A stretch of DNA of 64,000 nucleotides from Shinella zoogloeoides (GCF_033705735.1 NZ_CP131130.1:933001-997000); one strand, 5' to 3'; numbered from the stretch's first letter, positions 39,505 to 49,968 are shown. The notes: generated by a model from the letters alone, not told the origin. Made by a program: numbers and translations.

Positions 39505-39783
39505 ATGGCTCGTTCAGTATGGAAAGGCCCGTTTGTTGACGGCTATCTTCTCAAGAAGGCTGAGAAGGTTCGTGAAGGCGGTCGCAGCGAAGTAATCAAG
39601 ATCTGGAGCCGTCGCTCCACGATCCTGCCGCAGTTCGTAGGTCTCACCTTCGGTGTCTACAACGGCAGCAAGCACATCCCGGTGGCCGTCAACGAAGACA
39701 TGGTCGGCCACAAGTTTGGTGAATTCGCTCCGACGCGGACCTACTACGGTCACGGCGCGGACAAGAAGGCGAAGAGGAAGTAA
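39505..39783 (+). CDS. rpsS: 30S ribosomal protein S19
   Basis: 30S head protein contacting the A-site finger. 92 residues: [45 protein letters not shown], and [23 protein letters not shown]. 15 bases after rplB, 2 before rplV. Confidence 0.98.
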   Translation: MARSVWKGPFVDGYLLKKAEKVREGGRSEVIKIWSRRSTILPQFVGLTFGVYNGSKHIPVAVNEDMVGHKFGEFAPTRTYYGHGADKKAKRK

Positions 39784-39785
39784 CG

Positions 39786-40175
39786 ATGGGTAAGGCTAAA
39801 GCCGAACGTCGGCTGAAGGATAACGAGGCGCAGGCTATCGCGCGCACGATCCGCGTCAGCCCCCAGAAGCTCAACCTGCTTGCTGCGCTCATCCGCGGCA
39901 AGAAGGTGGACCGCGCTCTCGCCGAGCTCGAGTTCTCGCGCAAGCGTAGCGCCGAGACGGTCAAGAAGACTCTCGAGTCCGCGATCGCCAACGCAGAAAA
40001 CAACCACGACCTCGACGTCGATTCGCTGATCGTCGCTGAGGCCTATGTCGGCAAGTCGATTGTCATGAAGCGCTTTGCCGCTCGTGGCCGCGGCCGTGCA
40101 TCGCGGATCGAGAAGCCTTTCTCGCATCTGACGATCGTCGTCCGTGAAGTCGAAGCCAAAGGGGAGGCCGCATAA
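39786..40175 (+). CDS. rplV: 50S ribosomal protein L22
   Basis: Tunnel protein; its beta hairpin lines the exit tunnel. 129 residues: [20 protein letters not shown] with the helix [26 protein letters not shown], and the tip of the hairpin [25 protein letters not shown]. Stop and rpsC start share one base (TAATG). Confidence 0.98.
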   Translation: MGKAKAERRLKDNEAQAIARTIRVSPQKLNLLAALIRGKKVDRALAELEFSRKRSAETVKKTLESAIANAENNHDLDVDSLIVAEAYVGKSIVMKRFAARGRGRASRIEKPFSHLTIVVREVEAKGEAA

Positions 40176-40906
40176 TGGGCCAGAAGATTAATCCGATCGG
40201 TTTCCGCCTCGGCATCAACCGTACCTGGGACAGCCGTTGGTTCGCCGACAATGCCGAATACGGCCAGCTGCTCCACGAAGACCTGAAGATCCGCAAGTTC
40301 GTACAGGACGAGCTGAAGCAGGCCGGTATCGCCAAGGTCGTCATCGAGCGCCCGCACAAGAAGTGCCGCGTCACGATCCACTCGGCTCGCCCGGGTCTGA
40401 TCATCGGCAAGAAGGGCGCGGACATCGAGAAGCTCCGCAAGAAGCTTTCCGAGATGACGAATTCCGAAACGCACCTCAACATCGTTGAAGTGCGCAAGCC
40501 GGAAGTCGACGCAACGCTGGTCGCTCAGTCGATCGCCCAGCAGCTCGAGCGCCGCGTGGCCTTCCGCCGTGCGATGAAGCGCGCCGTTCAGTCGGCCATG
40601 CGTCTTGGCGCCGAAGGCATCAAGATCACCTGCGCCGGCCGTCTCGGCGGTGCGGAAATCGCCCGTACGGAATGGTACCGCGAAGGTCGCGTTCCGCTTC
40701 ACACGCTGCGTGCAGACATCGACTACGGTACGGCTGAAGCCGAAACCGCATTCGGCATCTGCGGCATCAAGGTCTGGATCTTCAAGGGCGAAATCCTTGA
40801 GCACGATCCGATGGCCTCTGAGCGTCGCGCCAGCGAAAGTGACAGCCAGGGTCCCGCAAGCCGTGAACGCGGCGACCGCGGCGACCGTCGTCGTGAAAAC
40901 GCGTAA
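40175..40906 (+). CDS. rpsC: 30S ribosomal protein S3
   Basis: mRNA-entry protein with a KH domain. 243 residues: [20 protein letters not shown], the KH motif [17 protein letters not shown] (about 70-86), and a charged, Arg-rich C-terminal tail ([17 protein letters not shown]), longer than in E. coli, as usual in alphaproteobacteria. Coupled to rplV through TAATG. Confidence 0.98.
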   Translation: MGQKINPIGFRLGINRTWDSRWFADNAEYGQLLHEDLKIRKFVQDELKQAGIAKVVIERPHKKCRVTIHSARPGLIIGKKGADIEKLRKKLSEMTNSETHLNIVEVRKPEVDATLVAQSIAQQLERRVAFRRAMKRAVQSAMRLGAEGIKITCAGRLGGAEIARTEWYREGRVPLHTLRADIDYGTAEAETAFGICGIKVWIFKGEILEHDPMASERRASESDSQGPASRERGDRGDRRRENA

Positions 40907-40944
40907 CAGTCGCGTTTGGCAGCCAATATCGGAGAAGTAAAAAA

Positions 40945-41358
40945 ATGTTGCAGCCAAAGCGTACCAAGTACCGCAAGCAGTTCAAGGGCCGCATCAAGGG
41001 CGTCGCCAAGGGCGGCTCCGAGCTCGCCTTCGGCGAGTTCGGCTTGAAGGCTCAGGAACCGAACCGCGTGAACGCTCGCGAGATCGAAGCGGCCCGCCGC
41101 GCGATCACCCGTTACATGAAGCGTGCCGGCCGTGTGTGGATCCGCGTGTTCCCCGACACCCCGGTTACCGCAAAGCCCACGGAAGTCCGCATGGGTAAGG
41201 GTAAGGGTTCGGTCGAATACTGGGCAGCCAAGGTCAAGCCCGGCCGTATGATGTTCGAGATCGACGGCGTTTCCGAGGAAATCGCGCGTGAAGCGCTTCG
41301 CCTCGGCTCGGCCAAGCTCTCGGTCAAGACGCGCTTCGTACAGCGCATTGCAGAGTAA
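40945..41358 (+). CDS. rplP: 50S ribosomal protein L16
   Basis: A-site tRNA contact on the large subunit. 137 residues: [19 protein letters not shown], the conserved [27 protein letters not shown] loop, and [22 protein letters not shown]. 38 bases after rpsC, 12 before rpmC. Confidence 0.98.
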   Translation: MLQPKRTKYRKQFKGRIKGVAKGGSELAFGEFGLKAQEPNRVNAREIEAARRAITRYMKRAGRVWIRVFPDTPVTAKPTEVRMGKGKGSVEYWAAKVKPGRMMFEIDGVSEEIAREALRLGSAKLSVKTRFVQRIAE

Positions 41359-41370
41359 GGAGCGAGAGCG

Positions 41371-41571
41371 ATGAAAGCCGCAGACGTCCGGGCGCTCAGC
41401 GCCGACCAGCTCAACGACGAGCTTGCCAAGCTGAAGAAAGAGCAGTTCAACCTGCGCTTCCAGAAGGCCACCGGCCAGCTTGAAAAGACCTCGCGTATCA
41501 ACGAAGTCCGTAAGGACATCGCGCGCGTCAAGACCATTGCCCGCCAGAAGGCGGCAGAAGCCAAGGCCTAA
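41371..41571 (+). CDS. rpmC: 50S ribosomal protein L29
   Basis: Tunnel-exit protein beside L23. 66 residues, two antiparallel helices: [60 protein letters not shown]. Ribosome binding site AAGGAGCGAG. Confidence 0.97.
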   Translation: MKAADVRALSADQLNDELAKLKKEQFNLRFQKATGQLEKTSRINEVRKDIARVKTIARQKAAEAKA

Positions 41572-41584
41572 GGACCAGAAAAAT

Positions 41585-41821
41585 ATGCCGAAACGCATTC
41601 TGCAGGGCACCGTAGTCAGCGACAAGAACGACAAGACCGTTGTCGTCCGCGTCGAGCGCCGTTTTGCCCACCCGCTGCTTCAGAAGACCGTTCGCCGGTC
41701 GAAGAAGTACAAGGCGCATGACGAGACCAACCAGTACAAGGTCGGCGATGTCGTTTCCATCCAGGAATGTGCACCGATCTCCAAGGACAAGCGCTGGACC
41801 GTCGTATCGGCCCAGGCTTAA
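41585..41821 (+). CDS. rpsQ: 30S ribosomal protein S17
   Basis: Binds 16S rRNA helices 7 and 11. 78 residues from ATG 41585: [63 protein letters not shown]. Last gene of the S10 block; a terminator-like hairpin and 234 bases separate it from rplN. Confidence 0.98.
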   Translation: MPKRILQGTVVSDKNDKTVVVRVERRFAHPLLQKTVRRSKKYKAHDETNQYKVGDVVSIQECAPISKDKRWTVVSAQA

Positions 41822-41881
41822 ATCATCGGATTTTGCGCCAGGCCCTTGCGTCTGGCGCGGAAATCTGTATGAAGCAGCGCA

Positions 41882-41916
41882 AGGACGCTCGGAATCGCGA
41901 GCGTTCTTTTGCTTTG
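41882..41916 (+). terminator. Terminator between the S10 and spc blocks
   Basis: Ten-pair stem (41882-41891 with 41898-41907, one G-T), 6-base loop, TTTGCTTT after it. A second hairpin GCGCCAG/CTGGCGC lies just before (41835-41858). Confidence 0.6.
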
Positions 41917-42055
41917 AGCGCACGGAAGGTCCGTCGGTTCGCCGAAGGGAAACCACCCTGGCAACACACCATCCCGCGCGAAAACATGAATTTCCATAAG
42001 CTGGAACAGGGGGCTAACACCCAACCGGTCCGGTAAAACAAGAAGGCGACCTGAC

Positions 42056-42424
42056 ATGATTCAGATGCAGACTAACCTCGACGTCGCGGATAATTCCGGC
42101 GCACGTCGTGTCATGTGCATCAAGGTGCTGGGCGGCTCCAAGCGCAAGTACGCTTCGGTCGGCGACATTATCGTCGTCTCGATCAAGGAAGCCATCCCGC
42201 GCGGCCGCGTGAAGAAGGGTGACGTGATGAAGGCGGTCGTCGTACGCACCGCCAAGGACATCCGTCGCGCCGACGGCAGCGTCATTCGTTTCGACAGCAA
42301 CGCCGCTGTCCTGATCGACAACAAGAAAGAGCCGATCGGCACCCGTATCTTCGGACCGGTTCCGCGCGAACTTCGCGCCAAGAACCACATGAAGATCATC
42401 TCGCTGGCTCCCGAAGTACTCTAA
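42056..42424 (+). CDS. rplN: 50S ribosomal protein L14
   Basis: Intersubunit-bridge protein. 122 residues: [43 protein letters not shown], and [24 protein letters not shown]. The start ATG 42056 gives the usual MIQ N-terminus. First gene of the spc block. Confidence 0.98.
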   Translation: MIQMQTNLDVADNSGARRVMCIKVLGGSKRKYASVGDIIVVSIKEAIPRGRVKKGDVMKAVVVRTAKDIRRADGSVIRFDSNAAVLIDNKKEPIGTRIFGPVPRELRAKNHMKIISLAPEVL

Positions 42425-42436
42425 GGAGCGATGGCT

Positions 42437-42748
42437 ATGCAAAAGATTCGTAAAGGCGACAAGGTCGTCGTACTCACCGGCAAGGACAAGGGCCGTACCG
42501 GTGAAGTCGTTCAGGTCATGCCGAAGGAAGACCGTGCGGTCGTCAAGGGTATCAACCTGGTGAAGCGTCACCAGCGCCAGACCCAGACCCAGGAAGCCGG
42601 CATCATCACCAAGGAAGCTTCGATCCATCTGTCGAACATCGCGATCGCCGACCCCAAGGACGGCAAGCCGACCCGCGTCGGTTTCAAGGTCGAGGGCGAC
42701 AAGAAGGTTCGTGTAGCAAAGCGTTCGGGAGTGTCGATCGATGGCTGA
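42437..42748 (+). CDS. rplX: 50S ribosomal protein L24
   Basis: Assembly initiator with a KOW domain. 103 residues from ATG 42437 ([19 protein letters not shown]). The ATG 6 bases earlier (42431) is only one base from the AAGGAG, whereas 42437 has 7-base spacing, which decides the start. KOW motif [19 protein letters not shown]. Overlaps rplE by 8 bases. Confidence 0.95.
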   Translation: MQKIRKGDKVVVLTGKDKGRTGEVVQVMPKEDRAVVKGINLVKRHQRQTQTQEAGIITKEASIHLSNIAIADPKDGKPTRVGFKVEGDKKVRVAKRSGVSIDG

Positions 42749-43298
42749 CACCAAGTATGAGCCGCGCCTCAAGAAGGAATACGTCGAGCGTATCCGCAAG
42801 GCGCTTCAGGAGCAGTTCTCCTTCGCCAACGAGATGCAGATTCCGCGTCTCGACAAGATCGTCATCAACATGGGCGTAGGCGAAGCCACGGCGGACTCCA
42901 AGAAGCCCACCGTTGCAGCTGCCGACCTCGCAGCGATCTCCGGCCAGAAGCCGGTCATCACGCGCGCCCGCAACTCCATCGCGGGCTTCAAGGTCCGTGA
43001 AGGCATGCCGATCGGCGCGAAGGTCACCCTGCGCGGCGCCCGCATGTACGAATTTCTGGATCGCCTCGTGAACATCGCGCTGCCCCGCGTACGCGACTTC
43101 CGTGGTCTGAACCCGAAGTCCTTCGATGGCCGTGGCAACTTCGCCATGGGCGTCAAGGAGCACATTGTGTTCCCTGAGATCAACTACGACAAGGTTGATC
43201 AGATGTGGGGCATGGACATCATCGTTTGCACGACGGCAAAGACGGACGACGAAGCACGGGCTCTTCTGAAAGAGTTCAACTTCCCGTTCCGCGCCTGA
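42741..43298 (+). CDS. rplE: 50S ribosomal protein L5
   Basis: Carries 5S rRNA and contacts P-site tRNA. 185 residues: [64 protein letters not shown]. The start lies inside the end of rplX (8-base overlap), so the two are translationally coupled. Confidence 0.98.
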   Translation: MADTKYEPRLKKEYVERIRKALQEQFSFANEMQIPRLDKIVINMGVGEATADSKKPTVAAADLAAISGQKPVITRARNSIAGFKVREGMPIGAKVTLRGARMYEFLDRLVNIALPRVRDFRGLNPKSFDGRGNFAMGVKEHIVFPEINYDKVDQMWGMDIIVCTTAKTDDEARALLKEFNFPFRA

Positions 43299-43332
43299 CC
43301 CGTAACGACAAGCGTAAAGAAGGATAACTGTT

Positions 43333-43638
43333 ATGGCTAAAACCAGCGCAGTAGAAAAGAATAACCGTCGCCGCAAGCTTGTCGCCAGCCAGGCTTCCAA
43401 GCGCGCCGCTCTCAAGGCGGTCATCATGAACCAGTCTCTTCCGATCGAAGAGCGCTTCAAGGCAACCCTGAAGCTTGCCGAAATGCCGCGCAATGGCTCC
43501 AAGACCCGCATTCGCAACCGTTGCGAAGTCACGGGCCGTCCGCGCGCTTTCTATCGCAAACTCAAGATGTCGCGTATTGCGCTTCGCGAACTGGGCAATC
43601 TCGGCAAGGTGCCGGGTATCGTCAAGTCGAGCTGGTAA
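43333..43638 (+). CDS. rpsN: 30S ribosomal protein S14, zinc-free form
   Basis: 101 residues, [19 protein letters not shown] to [10 protein letters not shown]. The single [19 protein letters not shown] block replaces the two CxxC pairs of the short zinc-binding form, so this is the long C-minus type used in zinc-poor conditions by other bacteria and constitutively by most proteobacteria. Confidence 0.97.
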   Translation: MAKTSAVEKNNRRRKLVASQASKRAALKAVIMNQSLPIEERFKATLKLAEMPRNGSKTRIRNRCEVTGRPRAFYRKLKMSRIALRELGNLGKVPGIVKSSW

Positions 43639-43650
43639 GGAGACGGGTAC

Positions 43651-44049
43651 ATGGCAATGACTGATCCCCTGGGCGATATGCTCACCCGTATCCGCAACGG
43701 CGCCGCACGCCGCAAGTCGAGCGTTTCCACGCCGGCTTCCAAGCTGCGCGCTCGCGTTCTGGATGTTCTTCAGGCTGAAGGCTACATCCGCGGATACTCC
43801 GAAGTCGAATTCGGCAACGGCAAGGCCGAGCTGAACATCGAACTCAAGTACTACGAAGGCGCATCGGTGATCCGCAAGATCGACCGCGTCTCCAAGCCGG
43901 GCCGCCGGGTCTATGTCTCGGTAAAGTCCATTCCGCAGGTCGCGAACGGCCTCGGCATCACCATCCTTTCGACCCCGAAGGGCGTGATGGCCGATCACCA
44001 GGCACGCGAACAGAACGTTGGTGGCGAGATTCTTTGCTCTGTCTTCTAA
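43651..44049 (+). CDS. rpsH: 30S ribosomal protein S8
   Basis: Central-domain protein of the 30S and the spc-operon repressor in E. coli. 132 residues: [44 protein letters not shown], and [26 protein letters not shown]. 12 bases after rpsN. Confidence 0.98.
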   Translation: MAMTDPLGDMLTRIRNGAARRKSSVSTPASKLRARVLDVLQAEGYIRGYSEVEFGNGKAELNIELKYYEGASVIRKIDRVSKPGRRVYVSVKSIPQVANGLGITILSTPKGVMADHQAREQNVGGEILCSVF

Positions 44050-44091
44050 GACAGGGCAGGGATCTCCATAACGAACAGACAGGATAAAACA

Positions 44092-44625
44092 ATGTCTCGT
44101 ATCGGTAAGAAGCCCGTTCCGGTTCCCGCTGGTGTCACCGCGACCGTCGACGGTCAGAAGGTTACCGCCAAGGGCCCGAAGGGCGAACTGTTCTTCGTCG
44201 CCAATGACGAAGTTTCGGTCAAGCTCGAAGACAACGCCGTTGTCGTTCAGCCGGTCAACCAGTCCAAGGATGCGCGTTCGAAGTGGGGCATGTCCCGCAC
44301 GATGATCGAAGGCATCTTCAAGGGCGTGAAGGACGGTTACGAGCGCAAGCTCGAAATCAACGGCGTCGGCTACCGCGCGTCCATGCAGGGCAAGAACCTG
44401 CAGCTGGCCCTCGGTTTCAGCCACGACGTCGTCTACCAGACGCCGGAAGGCATCACGATCGCTGTTCCGAAGCCGACCGAAATCATCGTCACCGGCATCA
44501 GCAAGCAGCAGGTCGGCCAGGTCGCCGCCGAAATCCGCGAATACCGTGGCCCCGAGCCCTACAAGGGCAAGGGCGTCAAGTATGCGGAAGAACGCATCGT
44601 CCGCAAGGAAGGCAAGAAGAAGTAA
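44092..44625 (+). CDS. rplF: 50S ribosomal protein L6
   Basis: Two repeated domains near the factor-binding site. 177 residues: [72 protein letters not shown]. Length normal. 42 bases after rpsH. Confidence 0.98.
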   Translation: MSRIGKKPVPVPAGVTATVDGQKVTAKGPKGELFFVANDEVSVKLEDNAVVVQPVNQSKDARSKWGMSRTMIEGIFKGVKDGYERKLEINGVGYRASMQGKNLQLALGFSHDVVYQTPEGITIAVPKPTEIIVTGISKQQVGQVAAEIREYRGPEPYKGKGVKYAEERIVRKEGKKK

Positions 44626-44637
44626 GGATCACGCGAA

Positions 44638-45000
44638 ATGGCTAGCACTAAAGAAGCTCTCGTGCGCCGCGCCAACCGCGTGCGCCGTTCCATCAAGGCG
44701 GTCGCCAACGGCCGTCCGCGCCTGTCGGTTCATCGCTCGTCGAAGAACATCTACGTACAGGTCATCGACGACGTGGCCGGCAAGACCCTTGCCGCCGCTT
44801 CGACGCTCGACACCGATCTGCGTTCGTCGCTGAAGACGGGCGCCGACACGGCAGCAGCTGCTGCCGTCGGCAAGCTCATTGCCGAGCGCGCAGTCAAGGC
44901 CGGCGTCAAGGACGTCGTCTTCGACCGTGGCGCCTTCCTCTATCACGGCCGCGTCAAGGCTCTTGCCGACGCAGCCCGTGAAGGTGGTCTGAACTTCTGA
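44638..45000 (+). CDS. rplR: 50S ribosomal protein L18
   Basis: 5S rRNA-binding protein. 120 residues: [76 protein letters not shown]. 12 bases after rplF. A 123-base structured spacer precedes rpsE. Confidence 0.98.
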   Translation: MASTKEALVRRANRVRRSIKAVANGRPRLSVHRSSKNIYVQVIDDVAGKTLAAASTLDTDLRSSLKTGADTAAAAAVGKLIAERAVKAGVKDVVFDRGAFLYHGRVKALADAAREGGLNF

Positions 45001-45005
45001 TCCTC

Positions 45006-45075
45006 GGTCGGGCGCTCCGGCGCCCGCCGACCAGCTCAGGGTATTGGTCGCTTCCATTCCTGAAATGGAGGCGAC
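45006..45075 (+). other. Two hairpins in the rplR-rpsE spacer
   Basis: First: GGGCGC-TCCG-GCGCCC core, extended with bulges (45006-45032). Second: 12-pair stem at 45047-45075 (one G-T) around loop CCTGA. Neither is followed by a T run, so they look like RNA structures for processing or regulation more than terminators. Confidence 0.5.
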
Positions 45076-45123
45076 TTTCGTCAATCTGCCGATTGCACCC
45101 GGAAAAGAAAAAGGAAAAGGACA

Positions 45124-45690
45124 ATGGCACAGGAAAAGCGCGGTCGCGATGACCGCCAGAACCGCGAAGAGCGCGACAGCGAGTTTGTCGACAAGCTCGT
45201 CGCGATCAACCGCGTCGCGAAGGTCGTCAAGGGCGGCCGTCGTTTCGGTTTCGCAGCTCTCGTCGTCGTCGGCGACCAGAAGGGCCGCGTCGGCTTCGGC
45301 CATGGCAAGGCTCGTGAAGTTCCGGAAGCGATCCGGAAGGCCACCGAAGCCGCCAAGCGCGACCTCATCTTCGTCCCGCTGCGCTCGGGCCGCACGCTGC
45401 ACCACGACGTGCACGGCCGCCACGGCGCCGGCAAGGTTCTGCTTCGTTCGGCCAAGGCCGGTACCGGCATCATCGCCGGCGGCCCGATGCGCGCCGTCTT
45501 CGAAACGCTCGGCGTTCATGACGTCGTCGCCAAGTCGACCGGTTCCTCGAACCCGTACAACATGATCCGTGCGACGTTCGACGCTCTCAAGAGCCAGATG
45601 CACCCGAAGGACATCGCAGCTCAGCGCGGCATGAAGTACGCCACGCTGCAGGCTCGTCGTCAGTCGGCTGGCGTTGCTGCTGAAGAATAA
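45124..45690 (+). CDS. rpsE: 30S ribosomal protein S5
   Basis: Accuracy protein of the 30S. 188 residues: [20 protein letters not shown], a dsRBD-like N-domain with [29 protein letters not shown], and the C-domain [34 protein letters not shown]. The long charged N-terminus is usual in rhizobia. Confidence 0.98.
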   Translation: MAQEKRGRDDRQNREERDSEFVDKLVAINRVAKVVKGGRRFGFAALVVVGDQKGRVGFGHGKAREVPEAIRKATEAAKRDLIFVPLRSGRTLHHDVHGRHGAGKVLLRSAKAGTGIIAGGPMRAVFETLGVHDVVAKSTGSSNPYNMIRATFDALKSQMHPKDIAAQRGMKYATLQARRQSAGVAAEE

Positions 45691-45703
45691 GGAGCACTGA
45701 TCC

Positions 45704-45907
45704 ATGGCTAAGAAAGAAACCGCCAAGAAGACGGTGACTGTCGAGCAGATCGGCAGCCCCATCCGCCGTCCGGCCGTACAGCGCGCAACGCTCGTCGGCC
45801 TGGGCCTCAACAAGATGCACCGGGTTCGCACGCTGGAAGACACCCCGTCTGTCCGCGGCATGATCCGTGCCGTCCAGCACCTCGTTCGCGTCGTCGACGA
45901 GAAGTGA
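45704..45907 (+). CDS. rpmD: 50S ribosomal protein L30
   Basis: 67 residues: [61 protein letters not shown]. Typical proteobacterial L30. 13 bases after rpsE and before rplO by the same distance. Confidence 0.98.
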   Translation: MAKKETAKKTVTVEQIGSPIRRPAVQRATLVGLGLNKMHRVRTLEDTPSVRGMIRAVQHLVRVVDEK

Positions 45908-45920
45908 GGGAGTAGAGATC

Positions 45921-46400
45921 ATGAAGCTTAACGAAATCAAGGACAACGAAGGTTCTTCGAAGGGCCGCAAGCGCCTCGGTCGCGGTATCGGCTCCGGCAA
46001 GGGCAAGACCGGTGGTCGCGGTGTCAAGGGTCAGAAGGCTCGTTCGGGCGTCGCCATCAACGGCTTCGAAGGCGGTCAGATGCCCATCTACCGTCGCCTG
46101 CCGAAGCGCGGCTTCAACAACATCTTCGCATCCGACTTCGTCATCGTTTCCCTGGACCGCGTCCAGAAGGCAATCGATGCCGGCAAGCTCGATGCCAAGG
46201 CGACCGTTGACGCAGCCGCTCTCAAGGCTGCCGGCGTCATCCGCCGCGAAAAGGACGGCGTGCGCATCCTCGCCGACGGCGAACTGAAGGCCAAGGTCGC
46301 CTTCGAGGTCGCCGGCGCCTCCAAGCCTGCGGTCGAGAAGATCGAAAAGGCCGGCGGCTCGGTGAAGCTGCTGGCCGCAGCAGCGGAAGCCGCGGAATAA
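45921..46400 (+). CDS. rplO: 50S ribosomal protein L15
   Basis: Late-assembly protein of the large subunit. 159 residues from ATG 45921: [66 protein letters not shown]-terminal [17 protein letters not shown]. Frame open upstream into rpmD but not conserved. Followed by a strong terminator. Confidence 0.98.
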   Translation: MKLNEIKDNEGSSKGRKRLGRGIGSGKGKTGGRGVKGQKARSGVAINGFEGGQMPIYRRLPKRGFNNIFASDFVIVSLDRVQKAIDAGKLDAKATVDAAALKAAGVIRREKDGVRILADGELKAKVAFEVAGASKPAVEKIEKAGGSVKLLAAAAEAAE

Positions 46401-46412
46401 TTCGACAAAATA

Positions 46413-46443
46413 GTCGCCCGGTGTGCTTCACACCGGGCGATTT
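46413..46443 (+). terminator. Terminator after rplO
   Basis: Perfect 12-bp stem TCGCCCGGTGTG/CACACCGGGCGA with a CTT loop, then TTTTG. Confidence 0.85.
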
Positions 46444-46531
46444 TGCTCCCATATGTGAGCCTCACAACGACCGTCGGGATTCTCGTCCCCATCGTTATCC
46501 GGAATAAAAGCCAGGGTGAGGCCGGGATTGC

Positions 46532-46560
46532 TTGACAATCCGCGTTTCAACCGGTTTAGG
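46532..46560 (+). promoter_or_regulatory. Promoter of secY-adk
   Basis: -35 TTGACA (46532-46537), 17-base spacer, -10 TTTAGG (46555-46560). Confidence 0.65.
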
Positions 46561-46717
46561 CTCCATCCGCCCGCTTCGCCGCAACGGCGCAGGCAGGCAC
46601 GACGAATTTCAGCATTGGCGATCGGTCCGGGGAGGGCCGGGCGCGAATGCCAACGGATCAGCCAATCCGGACCTGGCCGGGCGTTACCGCCGCCGGATCG
46701 GCTTCGCGGAGAAATGC

Positions 46718-48058
46718 ATGGCTTCGGCAGCGGAACAACTTGCCTCTAACCTCAACTTCTCGACTTTCGCCAAGGCGGAAGACCTGAAGAAGCGCCTCTG
46801 GTTCACGCTGGGCGCGCTGATCGTCTATCGGCTCGGCACCCATATTCCCCTGCCGGGCCTCAACGCCGAAGCCTTCGCACAGGCCTTCCGCGGCCAGTCG
46901 GGCGGTATTCTCGGCCTCTTCAACATGTTCTCCGGCGGCGCCGTCGAGCGCATGGCGATCTTCGCGCTCGGCATCATGCCGTACATTTCCGCGTCGATCA
47001 TCGTGCAGCTGATGACTTCGGTCGTTCCCTCGCTGGAGCAGCTGAAGAAGGAAGGCGAGCAGGGCCGCAAGATCATCAACCAGTACACCCGCTACGGCAC
47101 GGTGCTGCTCGGCACGCTGCAGGCCTACGGCATCGCGGTGGGCCTTGAGAGCGGGGCAGGGCTGGTCAACGATCCGGGCTGGTTCTTCCGCATATCCACC
47201 GTCATCTCGCTGCTTGGCGGCACCATGTTCCTGATGTGGCTCGGTGAGCAGATCACCTCGCGCGGCATCGGCAACGGCATTTCGCTGATCATCTTCGCCG
47301 GCATCGTCGCGGCCCTGCCGCGCGCCCTCGGCAACACGCTGGAACTCGGCCGTACCGGCCAGCTTTCCATCGGCGTCGTGCTTGCGGTCGTCGTCATGGC
47401 AGTCTGCGTCATCGCGCTCATCGTCTTCGTCGAACGCGCCCAGCGCCGCCTGCTGATCCAGTATCCGAAACGCCAGGTCGGCAACCGCATGTTCCAGGGC
47501 GATACCTCGCACCTGCCGCTGAAGCTGAACACCTCGGGCGTCATCCCGGCGATCTTCGCCTCCTCGCTGCTGCTGCTGCCGGCAACGGTCGCGGGCTTCT
47601 CGAATACGGCTGCGATGCCGAACTGGGCGACGACGATCATCGCCTCGCTCGGCCACGGCAAGCCGCTCTACATGGTGCTCTACGCCGCCATGATCGCCTT
47701 CTTCGCCTTCTTCTACACGGCCATCGTCTTCAATCCGAAGGACACGGCCGACAATCTGAAGAAGCACGGCGGCTTCATTCCGGGCATCCGTCCGGGCGAG
47801 CGCACCGCCGAATATATCGACTACGTGCTGACCCGCATCACGGTCGTCGGCGCCATTTACCTGATGTTCGTCTGTATCCTTCCCGAAATCCTGATCGCGC
47901 AGACCGGGGTGCCATTCTACCTTGGTGGTACGTCGCTTTTGATTGTTGTCAGCGTGACCCTGGATACTGTAGCACAGATACAGGGCCACCTGATCGCCCA
48001 GCAGTATGAGGGGCTGATCAAGAAGTCGAAGCTGCGTGGAGGAAAGAGGGGACGATGA
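46718..48058 (+). CDS. secY: Preprotein translocase subunit SecY
   Basis: Pore of the Sec channel, ten membrane helices. 446 residues from ATG 46718 ([20 protein letters not shown]), which has GGAGA upstream; the frame is open to 46532 but that stretch holds the promoter. Visible: [16 protein letters not shown], the plug and helix-2 segment [67 protein letters not shown] (cytosolic loop 4/5 and helix 7). Overlaps adk by four bases. Confidence 0.98.
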   Translation: MASAAEQLASNLNFSTFAKAEDLKKRLWFTLGALIVYRLGTHIPLPGLNAEAFAQAFRGQSGGILGLFNMFSGGAVERMAIFALGIMPYISASIIVQLMTSVVPSLEQLKKEGEQGRKIINQYTRYGTVLLGTLQAYGIAVGLESGAGLVNDPGWFFRISTVISLLGGTMFLMWLGEQITSRGIGNGISLIIFAGIVAALPRALGNTLELGRTGQLSIGVVLAVVVMAVCVIALIVFVERAQRRLLIQYPKRQVGNRMFQGDTSHLPLKLNTSGVIPAIFASSLLLLPATVAGFSNTAAMPNWATTIIASLGHGKPLYMVLYAAMIAFFAFFYTAIVFNPKDTADNLKKHGGFIPGIRPGERTAEYIDYVLTRITVVGAIYLMFVCILPEILIAQTGVPFYLGGTSLLIVVSVTLDTVAQIQGHLIAQQYEGLIKKSKLRGGKRGR

Positions 48059-48639
48059 GACTGATTTTTCTGGGACCGCCCGGCGCTGGCAAGGGGACTC
48101 AAGCCAAGCTCCTGACGGAAAGGCACGGCATTCCGCAGCTTTCCACGGGTGACATGCTGCGCGCGGCCGTCGCCGCCGGAACGGATGTCGGCAAGCGCGC
48201 CAAGGCCGTCATGGATGCCGGCCAGCTCGTCTCCGACGCGATCGTCAACGAGATCGTTTCCGACCGCATCGATTCGCCGGACTGTGCCAAGGGCTTCATC
48301 CTCGACGGCTATCCGCGCACGGTTCCCCAGGCGGAAGCCCTCGACGGGATCCTCGCCGGCAAGGGCATCGCGCTCGATGCGGTCATCGAGCTGAAGGTGG
48401 ACGAAGATGCGCTGGTCAAGCGCATGGAGAATCGCGTAGCCGAAACCATTGCCGCCGGCGGCACGGTTCGCTCCGACGACAATCCGGAAGCCTTCAAGCG
48501 TCGCCTCACGGAATACCGTGAGAAGACCGCGCCGCTGTCGAACTACTACGCTTCGACGGGCAAGCTTCAGACGGTCGACGGCATGGCCGATGTCGACAAG
48601 GTGACCGCGCAGATCGCGGGAATCCTCGAGAACGCCTGA
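48055..48639 (+). CDS. adk: Adenylate kinase, short-lid form
   Basis: Interconverts 2 ADP with ATP and AMP. 194 residues: P-loop [14 protein letters not shown] (7-20), [32 protein letters not shown], and [23 protein letters not shown]. About 20 residues shorter than E. coli Adk because the lid is reduced. Coupled to secY by an ATGA overlap. Confidence 0.97.
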   Translation: MRLIFLGPPGAGKGTQAKLLTERHGIPQLSTGDMLRAAVAAGTDVGKRAKAVMDAGQLVSDAIVNEIVSDRIDSPDCAKGFILDGYPRTVPQAEALDGILAGKGIALDAVIELKVDEDALVKRMENRVAETIAAGGTVRSDDNPEAFKRRLTEYREKTAPLSNYYASTGKLQTVDGMADVDKVTAQIAGILENA

Positions 48640-48667
48640 TATCAGGTTAAAAAGGACGGCCGGGGAG

Positions 48668-48696
48668 TTGACTTTTTCGGCCGATTCCCCTTAAGA
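48668..48696 (+). promoter_or_regulatory. Promoter of the alpha block (rpsM-rpsK-rpoA-rplQ)
   Basis: -35 TTGACT (48668-48673), 17-base spacer, -10 TTAAGA (48691-48696), 172 bases before rpsM. Confidence 0.65.
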
Positions 48697-48867
48697 CAGC
48701 GCCAACTCGCGACATACCATTGCGATCGGCGCGGATTTCGAAGAACGAAGTCCGGGTACGGTCGTTTTCGACATGTCCCGAACATCAGATTGAGCAGCGG
48801 CTTTCGTGGCCGTATCGAATGAAGAAGACCACTTGCCGGATGGCAACTGGAAGCAAGGAGAACAGGC

Positions 48868-49236
48868 GTGGCACGTATCGCTGGCGTCAACATCCCGACC
48901 GCGAAGCGCGTCGTAATCGCGCTCCGTTACATTCACGGGATCGGCCCGAAGTTTGCACAGGAAATCATCGAGAAGGTCGGTATCCCGGCTGATCGTCGCG
49001 TGCATCAGCTCACGGACGCAGAAATCCTGCAGATCCGTGAAGCCATCGACCGCGACTACCAGGTCGAAGGCGACCTGCGTCGCGAAACTTCGATGAACAT
49101 CAAGCGTCTCATGGACCTCGGTTGCTACCGTGGTCTGCGTCACCGTCGTAGCCTCCCGGTTCGCGGTCAGCGCACGCACACCAACGCCCGTACCCGCAAG
49201 GGTCCGGCCAAGGCCATCGCAGGCAAGAAGAAGTAA
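48868..49236 (+). CDS. rpsM: 30S ribosomal protein S13
   Basis: Head protein bridging the subunits. 122 residues: start GTG 48868 with AAGGAG upstream, [39 protein letters not shown], and the basic tail [28 protein letters not shown]. No rpmJ lies between secY/adk and rpsM, unlike E. coli. Confidence 0.98.
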   Translation: MARIAGVNIPTAKRVVIALRYIHGIGPKFAQEIIEKVGIPADRRVHQLTDAEILQIREAIDRDYQVEGDLRRETSMNIKRLMDLGCYRGLRHRRSLPVRGQRTHTNARTRKGPAKAIAGKKK

Positions 49237-49326
49237 TTTCCCGGAAACGGGGAACGGGAGGCTGGCGCTTCGCGCCGGCCTCTTTTGAGTTTCGAGCGGG
49301 GTCTTGTCCTTTGTCAGGATCCCGGT

Positions 49327-49462
49327 CGGTGGAGCTGCTGGTACTACGGCAGTGACGATATCGCCGCAGACGGAAGCCTTCGGGCATGTCTGCAAATACT
49401 GTTCAGGGCAGGGTTTCGACCCCGCCCGGTGGAGCCGCTGGCATTACGGCGGTGTCGAGATC
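49327..49462 (+). repeat. Imperfect direct repeat before rpsK
   Basis: A 36-base unit at 49327-49362 recurs at 49427-49462, exactly 100 bases later, with about 29 of 36 positions equal (shared CGGTGGAGC-GCTGG and TACGGC-GTG). It lies in the 242-base rpsM-rpsK spacer, which has no gene. Confidence 0.6.
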
Positions 49463-49478
49463 AACGAAAGGACTACCC

Positions 49479-49868
49479 ATGGCCAAGGAAGCCGCACGCG
49501 TCCGCCGTCGCGAACGCAAGAACATCACCTCGGGTGTTGCTCACGTCAATTCTTCGTTCAACAACACGATGATCACCATCACCGACGCACAGGGTAACGC
49601 GATTGCCTGGTCGTCCGCCGGTGCAAAGGGCTTCAAGGGTTCGCGCAAGTCGACCCCGTTCGCTGCCCAGATCGCTGCCGAAGACTGCGCCAAGAAGGCC
49701 CAGGAACACGGCATGAAGTCGCTGGAAGTCGAAGTCTGCGGTCCGGGTTCCGGCCGTGAATCGGCTCTGCGCGCCCTCCAGGCTGCCGGCTTCATGATCA
49801 CGTCCATCCGCGACGTGACCCCGATCCCGCACAACGGTTGCCGTCCGCGCAAGAAGCGCCGCGTCTGA
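49479..49868 (+). CDS. rpsK: 30S ribosomal protein S11
   Basis: Platform protein of the 30S. 129 residues from ATG 49479: [40 protein letters not shown], and [17 protein letters not shown]. The open frame upstream carries the direct repeat and is not conserved. Confidence 0.98.
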   Translation: MAKEAARVRRRERKNITSGVAHVNSSFNNTMITITDAQGNAIAWSSAGAKGFKGSRKSTPFAAQIAAEDCAKKAQEHGMKSLEVEVCGPGSGRESALRALQAAGFMITSIRDVTPIPHNGCRPRKKRRV

Positions 49869-49968
49869 TCATCGACTTCAAACAACCGTGGAGGCCATCC
49901 GGCTTCCGCGGTACTTCAGGGCTCGGCCGTCACGATTGGATGGTGGCGGCGAACGGAAGGCAAAACAC

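Larger units (their letters stand above)
46401..46717 (+). promoter_or_regulatory. rplO-secY spacer with terminator and secY promoter
   Basis: 317 bases without a gene. Begins with an intrinsic terminator (46413-46443) and contains a near-consensus promoter (46532-46560), leaving a secY leader of about 150 bases. Thus secY-adk is a separate transcription unit here. Confidence 0.65.
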
